A DNA stretch of 64,000 nt from an uncultured Bacilli bacterium. Lineage in GTDB: Bacteria > Bacillota_I > Bacilli_A > RF39 > UBA660. The position numbers were made by a program, and so were the translations under genes. Below, piece after piece: positions 16,519 through 24,906 of this stretch; position 1 is the stretch's first letter; the number at the start of each line of letters is the position of its first letter. The stretch spans positions 372,001 to 436,000 of the forward strand of contig CAKPHH010000001.1 of the NCBI GenBank assembly GCA_934157235.1. Direction: 5' to 3'. The notes under the pieces were generated by a model. The model searched no databases. It had not been told where the DNA came from and was given only the letters and a program-made list of their open reading frames with translations.

Positions 16519-17335
16519 CCTTATTTTCTTTTTTCATATTTGAAATTCTATTTCCTGTATCTTTAATAAAATAGGAAACTTGTCTTGACACATCTTCTAT
16601 TCCCTCTTTATTTAAAGGAACATATTTTGATACTACCATTATTAAATTTATATTTTCTAAATTTCTAAGTACTTGATTAAATTCTTCATCTTCGGCATAA
16701 ATTCCATTAGCCCAATATTCTCCTATATGTAATTCTATATCTGGTTTTCCTTCTTTATACTCATGCCTTTTTTTAAAGTTTGGATTTTCTACAAATTCTT
16801 CTTTATCTCTATCATAATATCCCACAAAATAGTCACTAGAAATACTATAACCTTCATCTTCTTTTCTAAAAACAGGATTAAATTCTCTTCTATTAACACC
16901 CATTATAAGAATTTGACTAGCATCTCTATGAAACCAATGATTTAAATTATCTAAACTTTGATTGGTCGGACTTAAAGGTACAAAGTGTGATTCTAAATTT
17001 GCATATTTACACTTCATCCTTCCTGATTTTAGTATTTCTTCGGCAGCCCCACCATGCCCATATATTAAAATGTCTGGATCATCAAATAAACTAAGTATTT
17101 TATCTTTAACTTTGTCTGGTAAACAAGTAATATTTTCTTTCTCTAAAGTATTTAAAACTGCCTCCCTACTTTTAGGATTTTCAATAATAGACTTTGCAAG
17201 TTCCAATAAAGCTAAAACTTTCTCTTCACTATATGCATTACCTGAAACTTCACCCATCAAATTAGCTGGAAATGTCTCTTTTAATTTATCTTCAAATTCA
17301 CTATCATCAAAATAATAAGCTTTAACTTTTTCCAA
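16502..17335 (-). CDS. Hypothetical protein
   Basis: 277 residues, soluble, no signal peptide. I do not recognise the family. The N-terminal third is helical; a central segment begins LIYGHGGAAEEILKSGRM near residue 92 and continues with FVPLSPTNQSLDNLNHWF. The HG...A..I..SG arrangement is faintly like the first strand of ADP-ribosyltransferase folds, but no full catalytic triad can be assigned, so I make no functional call. It starts two bases after the stop of nfo, suggesting co-transcription. Confidence 0.7.
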   Translation of the reverse strand: MEKVKAYYFDDSEFEDKLKETFPANLMGEVSGNAYSEEKVLALLELAKSIIENPKSREAVLNTLEKENITCLPDKVKDKILSLFDDPDILIYGHGGAAEEILKSGRMKCKYANLESHFVPLSPTNQSLDNLNHWFHRDASQILIMGVNRREFNPVFRKEDEGYSISSDYFVGYYDRDKEEFVENPNFKKRHEYKEGKPDIELHIGEYWANGIYAEDEEFNQVLRNLENINLIMVVSKYVPLNKEGIEDVSRQVSYFIKDTGNRISNMKKENKVKINT

Positions 17336-17337
17336 AA

Positions 17338-18216
17338 CTATTCTCCTTTTATTTTATTTATTAATGTGGAATCAAATTCTTTATTTCTAATCATTTCTAT
17401 TTCATACTTATATGGAGGATATTCTTTATCTACATATGGTGTTTCTAAAATTTTTGGAACATTTTCTAATCTCTCATTATAAATAACTTTTAATAATGTC
17501 TCAAAACCAATCTTACCAAAGCCAATATTTTCATGTCTATCTTTATGAGAACCCATTTCATTTTTACTATCATTTACATGTACACAACCAATTTTCTCAA
17601 TTCCAATAATCTTATCAAACTCATCTAAAAATTCATCAAATTTACTAATATCATATCCCGCATCACTCAAATGACATGTATCAATACAAACCCCAATATG
17701 CTTTTTATCCTCAACTAAATCAATTATTCGGCTAATCTCTTCTAATTTAGATCCCACTTCACTACCTTTACCAGCCATTGTCTCTAAAAGAATTGTCACA
17801 TCTTCTTCTCCAAGTACTAAATTTAAACCCTTCGCAATATTTTCTATTCCTTTATCAATTCCAATCCCCACATGGCTTCCTGGATGTAAAACAACTTTTT
17901 TTATGCCTAATTTAGCACATCTTTTTAACTCTTCTTTTAAAAATTGTACTGCAAAATTAAATTTAACTTCATCATCATTAGCTAAATTAACTATATAAGG
18001 AGCATGGACAACTACTTTTGAATAATCTAGTCCTACCTCCTTCATCTTTTTAAATGCTTCTACACTTAAATTATCATCTATTGGATACCTACTAGTATTT
18101 TGCGGAGCCCCAGTATAAAACATAAATGTATTGGCTCCATATCCTAATGCTTCATTTAAACTTCCTAATAATTGACTATCCTTTTTATAGCCAACATGAC
18201 TTCCTATTATTAACAT
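17338..18216 (-). CDS. nfo: Endonuclease IV (AP endonuclease)
   Basis: 292 residues starting MLIIGSHVGYKK. This ATG (18216) follows GGGAGGAAATCG; the longer open frame to 18249 runs into the neighbouring pilin remnant and is rejected. TIM-barrel AP endonuclease of base-excision repair with three metal ions. Visible ligand motifs are VVLHPGSHVG, LLETMAGKG, GVCIDTCHLSDAGYD and HVNDSKNEMGSHKDRHENIG, together supplying the expected Glu, His and Asp ligands. In Bacillus nfo lies next to yqfT, and a YqfT-like gene is 700 bases away here. Confidence 0.95.
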   Translation of the reverse strand: MLIIGSHVGYKKDSQLLGSLNEALGYGANTFMFYTGAPQNTSRYPIDDNLSVEAFKKMKEVGLDYSKVVVHAPYIVNLANDDEVKFNFAVQFLKEELKRCAKLGIKKVVLHPGSHVGIGIDKGIENIAKGLNLVLGEEDVTILLETMAGKGSEVGSKLEEISRIIDLVEDKKHIGVCIDTCHLSDAGYDISKFDEFLDEFDKIIGIEKIGCVHVNDSKNEMGSHKDRHENIGFGKIGFETLLKVIYNERLENVPKILETPYVDKEYPPYKYEIEMIRNKEFDSTLINKIKGE

Positions 18217-18233
18217 CGATTTCCTCCCATAAT

Positions 18234-18442
18234 TTAATTTTCTACACATTTATTACTATTTACTGGAATTTTAATATAATTAACACCAGTCATATCTAAT
18301 TGCCCTCTAACTAACTTAGAAGACTCAGTCGGACTAGAAATATTATCTCTAATACCATGTGTACCATCAGATAAAGCCACATAATAACAATAACTGCCAA
18401 CAACTCAATCAAAGTAAAACCATTTTCATTAACTTTTTTCAT
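18234..18442 (-). pseudogene. Pilin-like gene remnant with internal deletion and frameshift
   Basis: From ATG 18442 the minus strand reads MKKVNENGFTLIELLAVIVI, a complete prepilin leader, then jumps out of frame. In another frame the sequence continues VALSDGTHGIRDN ... SSKLVRGQLDMTG and ends NSNKCVEN plus TAA at 18234-18236. Both halves match the intact pilin at 18560 (its C-terminus ends GTKCVEN), so roughly the middle two-thirds has been deleted. The junction shows about four bases of microhomology (TATG). Confidence 0.85.
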
Positions 18443-18501
18443 AATAAGAATTCCTCATTCTCACAATCTAAGAATAACACGACCAATCTCAAAAAGCAAA
18501 C

Positions 18502-18535
18502 AAAAAAAAGACTTAAGGTATCTTTCTTAAGTCTT
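18502..18535 (-). terminator. Terminator after pilin-like gene
   Basis: Perfect 10-bp stem AAGACTTAAG/CTTAAGTCTT (18508-18517/18526-18535) followed on the minus strand by TTTTTTTTG. Confidence 0.88.
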
Positions 18536-18559
18536 TATAGTCTATTCTAATCTATCTAA

Positions 18560-19165
18560 TTAGTTTTCAACACACTTTGTACCAGTTGGAGTAGCGATAT
18601 GATTCAAACCAGACATAGATAAATTACCACGAGCTAATTTAGAAGATTCAGTAGATGCAGCAACATCCTCACCAATACCATGAGTACCATCTGATAAAGC
18701 TACATAGAAAGTAGTAACTCTCTTACTTTCTGAACCATTGGTTCCAGTATTAGTTCTAACATTAACTCTTACGTATCCAGTAACATCTCTATTACCCCAA
18801 GATGACTTACCACCTTGCTCTAGAATAGTTGGTATATTAGCTTCAGCAGTGTTAGTAGAAGTTACCTTGCCGGTAGTAGCATCTTTTGTCCAAGTTTTAC
18901 CTGTAGTATTGATTCTAACATAGTAATCTCCATCATCTGTTGCTGAAGAAACAATGTTATCATCACCACAAACTAATCCATCAGCAGTCCATAATGTAAT
19001 TACTGCATTTGCATAAGCCTTTGCGTTATCGATAAATGTATCCTTTCTTGAATTTTCAATTGTTCTTGAAACAGCTGGAATAGCAACCATCATTAAGATA
19101 CCCATGATTACGATAACAGCTAATAATTCGATCAATGTAAAACCTTTATCATTAATCTTTTTCAT
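18560..19165 (-). CDS. Pilin-like protein (major-pilin size)
   Basis: 201 residues. MKKINDKG|FTLIELLAVIV gives a 7-residue leader plus the cleaved Gly8, Glu at mature +5, and a hydrophobic helix to about residue 32. The globular region contains one early and one late Cys (LVCGDDN and TKCVEN), able to form the C-terminal disulfide loop typical of pilins. It has its own promoter (19233-19205) and a strong terminator, the best candidate in the window for a highly expressed structural subunit. Requires a prepilin peptidase and assembly ATPase, neither of which is in this window. A decayed duplicate lies immediately downstream. Confidence 0.82.
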   Translation of the reverse strand: MKKINDKGFTLIELLAVIVIMGILMMVAIPAVSRTIENSRKDTFIDNAKAYANAVITLWTADGLVCGDDNIVSSATDDGDYYVRINTTGKTWTKDATTGKVTSTNTAEANIPTILEQGGKSSWGNRDVTGYVRVNVRTNTGTNGSESKRVTTFYVALSDGTHGIGEDVAASTESSKLARGNLSMSGLNHIATPTGTKCVEN

Positions 19166-19204
19166 GTTTTTTTCACTCTCTCTTTCTATTTTATTTACAT
19201 TTTA

Positions 19205-19233
19205 ATCTTACTACATTAATTTTCAAATTTCAA
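19205..19233 (-). promoter_or_regulatory. Promoter of the 201-residue pilin-like gene
   Basis: Minus strand TTGAAA (19233-19228), 17-base spacer, TAAGAT (19210-19205), about 40 bases upstream of the ATG. Confidence 0.65.
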
Positions 19234-19271
19234 CATATTTTTTTATATTTTACAAATTTTACACTTTACAA

Positions 19272-19835
19272 TTATCTGTCGTAAATAGCAGTAACAGAAT
19301 TACATGTAAAGCTACTATTAAACTTCCTTGCAAAAGTTACAAATTGTGTCTTATCAGGGATGCTTCCTACATTAATATCTGCCTTTTTAAAGTTGTCAAC
19401 TAGATTATTTGTCGCTCCATCTTCAGAAAGTTTTGAAGCTTCAACTAAAGGAACTCCTCTAAAAGTAGATTTAAAGTTTTCTACTAATTGAACATAATAT
19501 TTAAGTTCATTTCCCTCTTTCTTTACAACTACAAATGACACTTGTTTTAAATAATCTCCTCCATTTGGTGGATCTTCAAACTCTGAATTATCTAAATAAG
19601 ATAAAGTCAACACAATACAATTATTTGTTGAAGGCTTTTGCACAGTATTACCACCAGATCTAACTTGATATTCTGCTAAAGTCGCTAATTTTTTAGCATC
19701 CGTTACATAAGTACTAGATCTATTCTTATCTAAAATACCCATTACATTAGGAACCGCTACTACCATAATAAGACCAAGGATAACTATTGTTGCTAGTAAC
19801 TCAACCAAAGTAAAGCCTTTCTTATTCTTAACCAT
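19272..19835 (-). CDS. Pilin-like protein
   Basis: 187 residues. MVKNKKG|FTLVELLATIVI: leader cleaved after G7, Glu at +5, hydrophobic helix to about residue 30. Contains Cys in NNCIVLTL and SFTCNSV, which may pair. Distinct in sequence from the neighbouring 201-residue pilin, so not a recent duplicate; probably a second subunit or minor pilin. ATG 19835 is preceded by AGGTGAAGAAG. No terminator is obvious before the next promoter. Confidence 0.8.
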   Translation of the reverse strand: MVKNKKGFTLVELLATIVILGLIMVVAVPNVMGILDKNRSSTYVTDAKKLATLAEYQVRSGGNTVQKPSTNNCIVLTLSYLDNSEFEDPPNGGDYLKQVSFVVVKKEGNELKYYVQLVENFKSTFRGVPLVEASKLSEDGATNNLVDNFKKADINVGSIPDKTQFVTFARKFNSSFTCNSVTAIYDR

Positions 19836-19891
19836 TACTCTTCTTCACCTACCTTAAACTAATTATAACAAATATTTAAAATAATTAAATA

Positions 19892-21067
19892 TTATTTTAC
19901 AATCTTTTTAATATTTTCAATTTCCTTTAAGGTAGTTGTCGTATACATATCACTATCAAATAAATTACCATATCTAAATAATACAAATCCCTTATAATGT
20001 TCTAAATTCCTACTTAGAATAATCTCTTTCATAATAACATTATCATTCATCTGCCATTCAAATTTCCCCTCTTTAGCGTAATTATCAATACTACCAACCT
20101 TATAAAAAGCTAAAGCAACATACATATCAATGCTATCAACCTTAATTAAATCATTCCATTCTTTTATAACCTTCGAAAAAGGCTTCATCTCATTAAAAAA
20201 TCCATAATAAACTTGTGGCATTATAAAATCAATATACTTCTTACTACTTAGCCATAACTTTACATCTGCAAACACTTTATTATAGTTATTCTCAATATTA
20301 CCATCAGGTGATATTCCAAATATTATTTTATTTCTCTTACATACTTCATGTACTCTTTCTACCATCATATTAATAATCATTAATTTATATTGTTCAAAAG
20401 TCATATTTTCTTTCTTTAAATACTCCTCATAATCCTTTAAAGAAACATCAAGGGCTGGATAAAAATAATCATCAAATAATAATCCATCAATCTTATATTT
20501 ACTAACTATCTCTTCAACTCCACTAACTATTAACTCTAAAACCTCTTCCTTAGCTGGATTATAGTATATTCCTCCATTAATATATAAAGTATCAGTATCT
20601 AAATATTTATAAGCCGGATTTTTCTTACTAATACTCTCTATATCATAACTACTCCTAACTCTATAAGGATTAATCCAAGCATATACTAAAATACCTCTCT
20701 TATGAGCTTCCTCTATAAAATAATCAAGTACATCATATCCTGGATATACTCCTTCCTCATTAGAAACAACTCTACTCCAAGGATAGATATTAGACTCATA
20801 TATTGCATCACTAAAACTAACTACCTGTAAAATAATCATATTAAACTTCATACTACAAATATTATCTAACATTACTCTAACATTTTCTTTACTAATATCA
20901 CTATCTTCATTCTTAATATACTTTCCTAAGTCAATATAACTAATAAAAATACCTCTATCTTCTCTTTTACTATTAACTGTCTTTCTCTCATTATCTTCTG
21001 CCTTCATATTAAATATAAAAAAACAAATAACTATAAACAAACAAATTATTATAAGTAACTTCTTCAT
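19892..21067 (-). CDS. Secreted glycosyl hydrolase-like protein, GHL10/YngK family
   Basis: 391 residues with an N-terminal membrane segment or uncleaved signal (about 3-21; no lipobox Cys in the right place). The domain follows the GHL10 (DUF187) pattern: GIFISYIDL at the first strand, ILQVVSFSDAIYES, GILVYAWINPYRV, DGLLFDDYFYP (candidate acidic catalytic residues) and FIMPQVYYGF. These TIM-barrel proteins act on cell-surface or environmental glycans; the substrate is unknown. ATG 21067 follows GGTGATATT. It lies among pilin-like and small membrane protein genes. Confidence 0.82.
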   Translation of the reverse strand: MKKLLIIICLFIVICFFIFNMKAEDNERKTVNSKREDRGIFISYIDLGKYIKNEDSDISKENVRVMLDNICSMKFNMIILQVVSFSDAIYESNIYPWSRVVSNEEGVYPGYDVLDYFIEEAHKRGILVYAWINPYRVRSSYDIESISKKNPAYKYLDTDTLYINGGIYYNPAKEEVLELIVSGVEEIVSKYKIDGLLFDDYFYPALDVSLKDYEEYLKKENMTFEQYKLMIINMMVERVHEVCKRNKIIFGISPDGNIENNYNKVFADVKLWLSSKKYIDFIMPQVYYGFFNEMKPFSKVIKEWNDLIKVDSIDMYVALAFYKVGSIDNYAKEGKFEWQMNDNVIMKEIILSRNLEHYKGFVLFRYGNLFDSDMYTTTTLKEIENIKKIVK

Positions 21068-21111
21068 AATATCACCAATTTAACTATACTAAAAACAACT
21101 TAAATAATTTG

Positions 21112-21756
21112 TCATTTTATATTTTCATTTCTAATTAAAAATAATCTTTTATTCCTATAAAAACCATAAAATATATCTTCTAATAAATATTCTTCTTTCT
21201 TTAAACTTTCTTCTATCCATTTCTTATCTTTACCAATCTGTATCAATACATCTTCTTGTATCTTCCCATCTATAATTACCGGTAAAGGATAAGTATGATT
21301 CTTATCATCTTCTCTTTTAAATATTGATAACTTTCCAGATGTTTCAAGTATTGCATAATCAACTTCTTCAATAGACTTAATTGACTTAGCTCTAAGCTGT
21401 GTAAGTAAATCATCTAAATTATATCTTTGCTTAAGCATCTCTTCAAAATTAACTTTACCTCTATTAATAATTACTGAAGGATTCCCATCAATAAGACTTC
21501 TTACATTCTCACTTTTTAATGATAACTTAGCTGAAAATATCTGTAACACTACTAAAACTGTAATAGGTATTATTGATAAAAACATATTATCATTATAATT
21601 TTCAATCGATATAGCCGCTAACTCCGCTATAAATATCGAAACTATAAAATCCATTATTGAAAGTTCCCCTATCTCTCTTTTACCCATTATTCTATATACT
21701 ACTGTTATCAATAAATAAAAAAACAAACTCTTTCCAAATACTAATAAATATTTCAT
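21112..21756 (-). CDS. DUF421 family membrane protein (YetF/YdfR-like)
   Basis: 214 residues from ATG 21756, chosen because AGGTGA (21761-21766) is 4 bases away; the adjacent ATG 21759 leaves one base. Three membrane helices in the first 85 residues (KSLFFYLLITVVYRIMGKRE, IVSIFIAELAAI, IIPITVLVVLQIF) precede the cytoplasmic YetF_C domain with NGNPSVIINRG-type sequence (DGNPSVIINRGKV) and LRAKSIKSIEEVDYAILE. Family members occur in spore-formers, and some are sporulation-linked; the molecular role is not known. Confidence 0.88.
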   Translation of the reverse strand: MKYLLVFGKSLFFYLLITVVYRIMGKREIGELSIMDFIVSIFIAELAAISIENYNDNMFLSIIPITVLVVLQIFSAKLSLKSENVRSLIDGNPSVIINRGKVNFEEMLKQRYNLDDLLTQLRAKSIKSIEEVDYAILETSGKLSIFKREDDKNHTYPLPVIIDGKIQEDVLIQIGKDKKWIEESLKKEEYLLEDIFYGFYRNKRLFLIRNENIK

Positions 21757-21829
21757 CATATCACCTATTAATATAATGAATAAAATCATATTTTTTTATA
21801 CTTAAACATAACTTTAATTGAGGTGTAAC

Positions 21830-22195
21830 ATGACTTATCTAAAAAAATATGGTAAAAGACTTATCTTTACAATTACTTCTATTATTATTTCATTATTCTT
21901 ATTAACCATTCTTTATTATTTTAATATAATTGGTCCTAATCTAAATAAAGTATTAAAAATAGTTATTATTCTTCTAAATATCTTTATAAGTAGTTTTATC
22001 TTAGGCAAAAACACTATAAGTAAAGGTTATTTAGAAGGAATTAAATTTGCTTTAATAATCATCCCTATCCTTATATTTATATCTTTAATAACTCATTCTA
22101 AATTAGAATTAAAAGTAATTTTATATTACATTATCATTTTAATAACTTCTATTCTTGGAAGTATGATTGGTATAAGTAGAAAAAAAGAGTCTTAA
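21830..22195 (+). CDS. TIGR04086-like small membrane protein (YrzE family)
   Basis: 121 residues from ATG 21830 with GAGGTG upstream. Four membrane helices in two pairs (about 12-32, 40-58, 68-85, 92-112), with a basic GISRKKES C-terminus. Size, four-helix layout and TISKGYLEGIKFAL, IGISRKK motifs fit the TIGR04086 family near secDF/yajC in many Firmicutes. Function unknown. Convergent with the next gene and sharing a terminator. Confidence 0.7.
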   Translation: MTYLKKYGKRLIFTITSIIISLFLLTILYYFNIIGPNLNKVLKIVIILLNIFISSFILGKNTISKGYLEGIKFALIIIPILIFISLITHSKLELKVILYYIIILITSILGSMIGISRKKES

Positions 22196-22205
22196 AGACT
22201 CTTTT
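22183..22205. terminator. Bidirectional terminator between convergent genes
   Basis: AAAAGAGTCTTAAAGACTCTTTT forms a perfect palindromic hairpin with A/T tails on both sides; the stop codons of both flanking genes fall in or beside it. Confidence 0.85.
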
Positions 22206-22659
22206 CTCTTGTTTTAATATATTGTTTAGGATTAACGATTACTACTGAAGTAATTGGTACTTCTCCTTTAACAACATATTTAAAAGCTGCATCATATCCA
22301 AATCCATTAGAAACTATATGATTAACTTCTTCTAAATATAAATCTCTAAAATCTATTTGTTCACTTCTAGTTTCATTACTTCTTCCTGGAATCATCAAAT
22401 TAATATATCTAGAAATTAAACCCATATAGAACTCATCACTTGCAGAAGTAGTTGGTGCCTCACTAAGTATCTCTTTTAATACTTCTTCTGAAATAACACT
22501 TTCTTTTCTTCTTCTTTGAACAAGTTCTCTCATTTCTCTATTTTTCCCAAATGTAACATTCTTAGGTCCCTTATAATTAGGCCAAAATTCTACTGGAAAA
22601 ACTCCATCTATATAATCTCTAATAATTAAATCAATATCATCTCTACATTTATCTAACAT
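22192..22659 (-). CDS. Hypothetical protein
   Basis: 155 residues, soluble and charged, without signal peptide or membrane segments. Begins MLDKCRDDIDLIIRDYIDGV and has basic REMRELVQRRRKES and a C-terminal strand-rich VPITSVVIVNPKQYIK. No family recognised. It has its own strong promoter (22723-22695) and a good AAGGGGG ribosome binding site, and it lies alone between convergent and tandem accessory genes. Confidence 0.7.
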   Translation of the reverse strand: MLDKCRDDIDLIIRDYIDGVFPVEFWPNYKGPKNVTFGKNREMRELVQRRRKESVISEEVLKEILSEAPTTSASDEFYMGLISRYINLMIPGRSNETRSEQIDFRDLYLEEVNHIVSNGFGYDAAFKYVVKGEVPITSVVIVNPKQYIKTREKSL

Positions 22660-22694
22660 ACTATAATCCCCCTTTAGACGCAGAAAGCTTCATA

Positions 22695-22723
22695 AGTATA
22701 CCACAATATTAAATATATGTAAA
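22695..22723 (-). promoter_or_regulatory. Promoter of the 155-residue hypothetical gene
   Basis: Minus strand TTTACA (22723-22718), 17-base spacer ending TGG, TATACT (22700-22695). Confidence 0.72.
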
Positions 22724-22740
22724 GAAAAAAAATCTAGACC

Positions 22741-22768
22741 AAAAAAGACATCACCTAAGATGTCCTTT
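22741..22768 (-). terminator. Terminator after the LRR-pilin gene
   Basis: Minus strand GGACATC/GATGTCT stem followed by TTTTTT, ending 4 bases after the stop codon at 22772. Confidence 0.82.
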
Positions 22769-22771
22769 TCT

Positions 22772-24454
22772 CTAATTAGTAACAATAATATTCCCATTAC
22801 TAGTCTTAATTGTTCCTGTCTCAAAGTTAGCAGCACTTGTACCATTAACAATATCTTTCCAATTAAATTTCTTACCAGTCTTATTAACAATAGTTTTAAG
22901 AGAATTATTAGTAAATGCATTAGTTCCAATACTAGTAACTGTACTTGGTATAGTAACAGTAGTTAACTCATTATATCTAAAACATTCATTACCAATCGAT
23001 TTTAATCCTTCATTTAAAGTTACTTTACTAATTTTGTTTTTACTAAATGCTGCTAACCCTATCGTTTCAATATTACTTGGAACAGTCACTTCAGTTATTG
23101 AATTATTATAAAAAGCTGCATATTCAACAGTTTTTAAATTACTCGGTAATTTAACTGAAACTATTCCAGTCTCCATAAAAGCAAGTTGCCCTATTTTAGT
23201 AACCGAATCCGGTATTACTACACTCCAACCTTTCAAAGCTTTTTGATTATAGAACACTCTATCTTTAATAGTCTTTAAAGCTACCCCATTTTTAGACCCT
23301 AAAATAACAAACTCACCATTACCAAACTCCGAATAATCTCCAATATATCCCGTAATAGTAGAATAATCAATTGTACCATTGTCATTTCTCTTATATGTAA
23401 ATGAATTTTCTGGCAAGATCTTATTATCCGCAAAAGCCAGAGTTCCAATAGTCGTATCTTTTCCAGGAACCATTGTTTCTATACCATCAGTTAACTCATT
23501 ATATCTAAAACATTCATTACCAATCGATTTTAATGTCTCAGGTAAACTTATCTTCTTAATCTTATTTCTACTAAAAGCTGCTATTCCTAATGTCTCCGTA
23601 CTATTTGGGATTTTTACTTCTTCTAAACCATTATTATAAAAAGCCGCATAACTAATTGTCTTTAATCCTTCTGATAAAGTAATTGATGTTAATTTATTTT
23701 GCATGAAAGCAATTTGTCCTATTGTCTTTACTGTATAAGGAACAGAAACATTTGTAATACCTTTATTAAAAAATGACCTATCTCCAACCTCTGTAACTCT
23801 CTTTCCATCTATAGCACCAGGAACTATAACATTTGCCCCACATATTGGTTTATATTCTGTTAAAGTAACTTCTGTTTCTGTCTCTGTATATTTATAACAT
23901 TGATCAGCTTTTTCTTTATTAAGTAAAACTAATGGTTTTACATCTGTTATTTTAGTGCCATCCGCATCATAAACAATTATTTTCTTTCTATTGCCAACAG
24001 GTATAAATTCAACTATCTTTCTAGCATCTTGATATACATCACTTTTCTTTAATTTATCTCTTCCTATTAAAGTAATTTTCCACCCTGCTAAATCAACACT
24101 ATTAAAATAATAATTTATATCTACTTTATTATTAACAAGTGCCATTGTCGCAACAACATAAGAATCACTCCATGTCGCAAAGCCACTTTTTCCTAAATTA
24201 GTAACATCATCAACTAAGTTTGCTATATGAATGTAGTATGTCGTATCCGGATCATCTATTTCAAAAGTCGAATTTACAACCTCTTTTTCCGCTTCATTTA
24301 TAAATGTTCTCGCACTATTAACATAAATATCTTTTCTAGCATCCATAATAATTAAATTAATTGAAGGTATCGCAATAGCCATTAAAATACCCATAATAAC
24401 TATTACTGCAAGTAACTCAATTAATGTAAAACCCTTTTCACTTTTTATACTCAT
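22772..24454 (-). CDS. Pilin-like N-terminus fused to BspA-type leucine-rich repeats
   Basis: 560 residues. MSIKSEKG|FTLIELLAVIVI gives a prepilin leader cleaved after G8 and Glu at +5. Residues to about 190 look like a pilin head (EAEKEVVNSTF, IHIANLVDD). From about 215 to 530 there are BspA-type LRR modules: VxxIGxxAFxxNxLTxVxIPxS repeats, with two long copies sharing AAFYNN and IGNECFRYNEL, and a break (about 345-410) with GYIGDYSEFGNGEF. The C-terminus repeats IVNKTGKKFNWKDI. BspA-like repeats bind host or bacterial surface ligands in known members; here they would be displayed by a pilin machine. A truncated relative lies just upstream. Confidence 0.82.
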   Translation of the reverse strand: MSIKSEKGFTLIELLAVIVIMGILMAIAIPSINLIIMDARKDIYVNSARTFINEAEKEVVNSTFEIDDPDTTYYIHIANLVDDVTNLGKSGFATWSDSYVVATMALVNNKVDINYYFNSVDLAGWKITLIGRDKLKKSDVYQDARKIVEFIPVGNRKKIIVYDADGTKITDVKPLVLLNKEKADQCYKYTETETEVTLTEYKPICGANVIVPGAIDGKRVTEVGDRSFFNKGITNVSVPYTVKTIGQIAFMQNKLTSITLSEGLKTISYAAFYNNGLEEVKIPNSTETLGIAAFSRNKIKKISLPETLKSIGNECFRYNELTDGIETMVPGKDTTIGTLAFADNKILPENSFTYKRNDNGTIDYSTITGYIGDYSEFGNGEFVILGSKNGVALKTIKDRVFYNQKALKGWSVVIPDSVTKIGQLAFMETGIVSVKLPSNLKTVEYAAFYNNSITEVTVPSNIETIGLAAFSKNKISKVTLNEGLKSIGNECFRYNELTTVTIPSTVTSIGTNAFTNNSLKTIVNKTGKKFNWKDIVNGTSAANFETGTIKTSNGNIIVTN

Positions 24455-24504
24455 AATATTTCACTCTCGATCCTATATAAATAATATCATTAAAAAGAAT
24501 CATT

Positions 24505-24539
24505 TTCAATAACAAAAGACATCTCTTTTAAAGATGTCT
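24505..24539 (-). terminator. Terminator-like hairpin after LRR fragment
   Basis: AGACATCT/AGATGTCT 8-bp stem (24532-24539/24517-24524) directly after the stop at 24541, followed by a weak T-tract on the minus strand. Confidence 0.6.
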
Positions 24540-24540
24540 A

Positions 24541-24870
24541 TCAATCCTTTGTAATATTAATATTACCATTATTAGTTTTAACTATACCAGTCTCAAATGT
24601 TGCTGTCTCTGCTCCTTCAAGTATTGTTTTCCAGTCAAAGCTTTTTCCTGTCTTATTAACTTTCTTTATTAATTTAGGATTACCAGAGAAGGCTTGTCTT
24701 CCTATACTAGTAACGCTACTAGGCACAATTACTTCTGTCAAGTTATTATTATAAAATGTTGCATAAGGTATTGTTTTTAAATTACTAGATAATTTTACCG
24801 AAGATATTCCAACACTAATAAAGGCTAGTTGTCCAATATTCGTTACTGAATCTGGTATTACAATACTACA
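24541..24870 (-). pseudogene. 5'-truncated LRR (BspA-type) gene fragment
   Basis: Translation on the minus strand from 24870 gives CSIVIPDSVTNIGQLAF, SSNLKTIPYATFYNNNLTEV and IVPSSVTSIGRQAF, then the tail KKVNKTGKSFDWKTILEG to a TGA at 24541. This parallels the intact LRR-pilin from about residue 410 to its end but lacks the pilin leader, the head and most repeats. A TGA sits immediately before the homologous region, and the only internal start is a TTG without a clear ribosome site. Most simply a duplicate whose 5' part was deleted. Confidence 0.8.
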
Positions 24871-24906
24871 TCACGCTTTTGTAAAATACCATCAAAAAAG
24901 AGCCTT

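Noticed and set aside
17338..18249. Longer nfo start at 18249
   Set aside because: The extra 11 codons lie within the pilin remnant; ATG 18216 has a proper GGGAGG and gives the conserved MLIIGSHVG start.
18359..18550. Plus-strand 63-residue ORF
   Set aside because: Antisense to the pilin remnant and its terminator; low complexity, no ribosome site.
24541..24741. 66-residue protein as an independent gene
   Set aside because: It begins at a TTG inside a longer homologous region and is clearly the 3' end of a truncated LRR gene.
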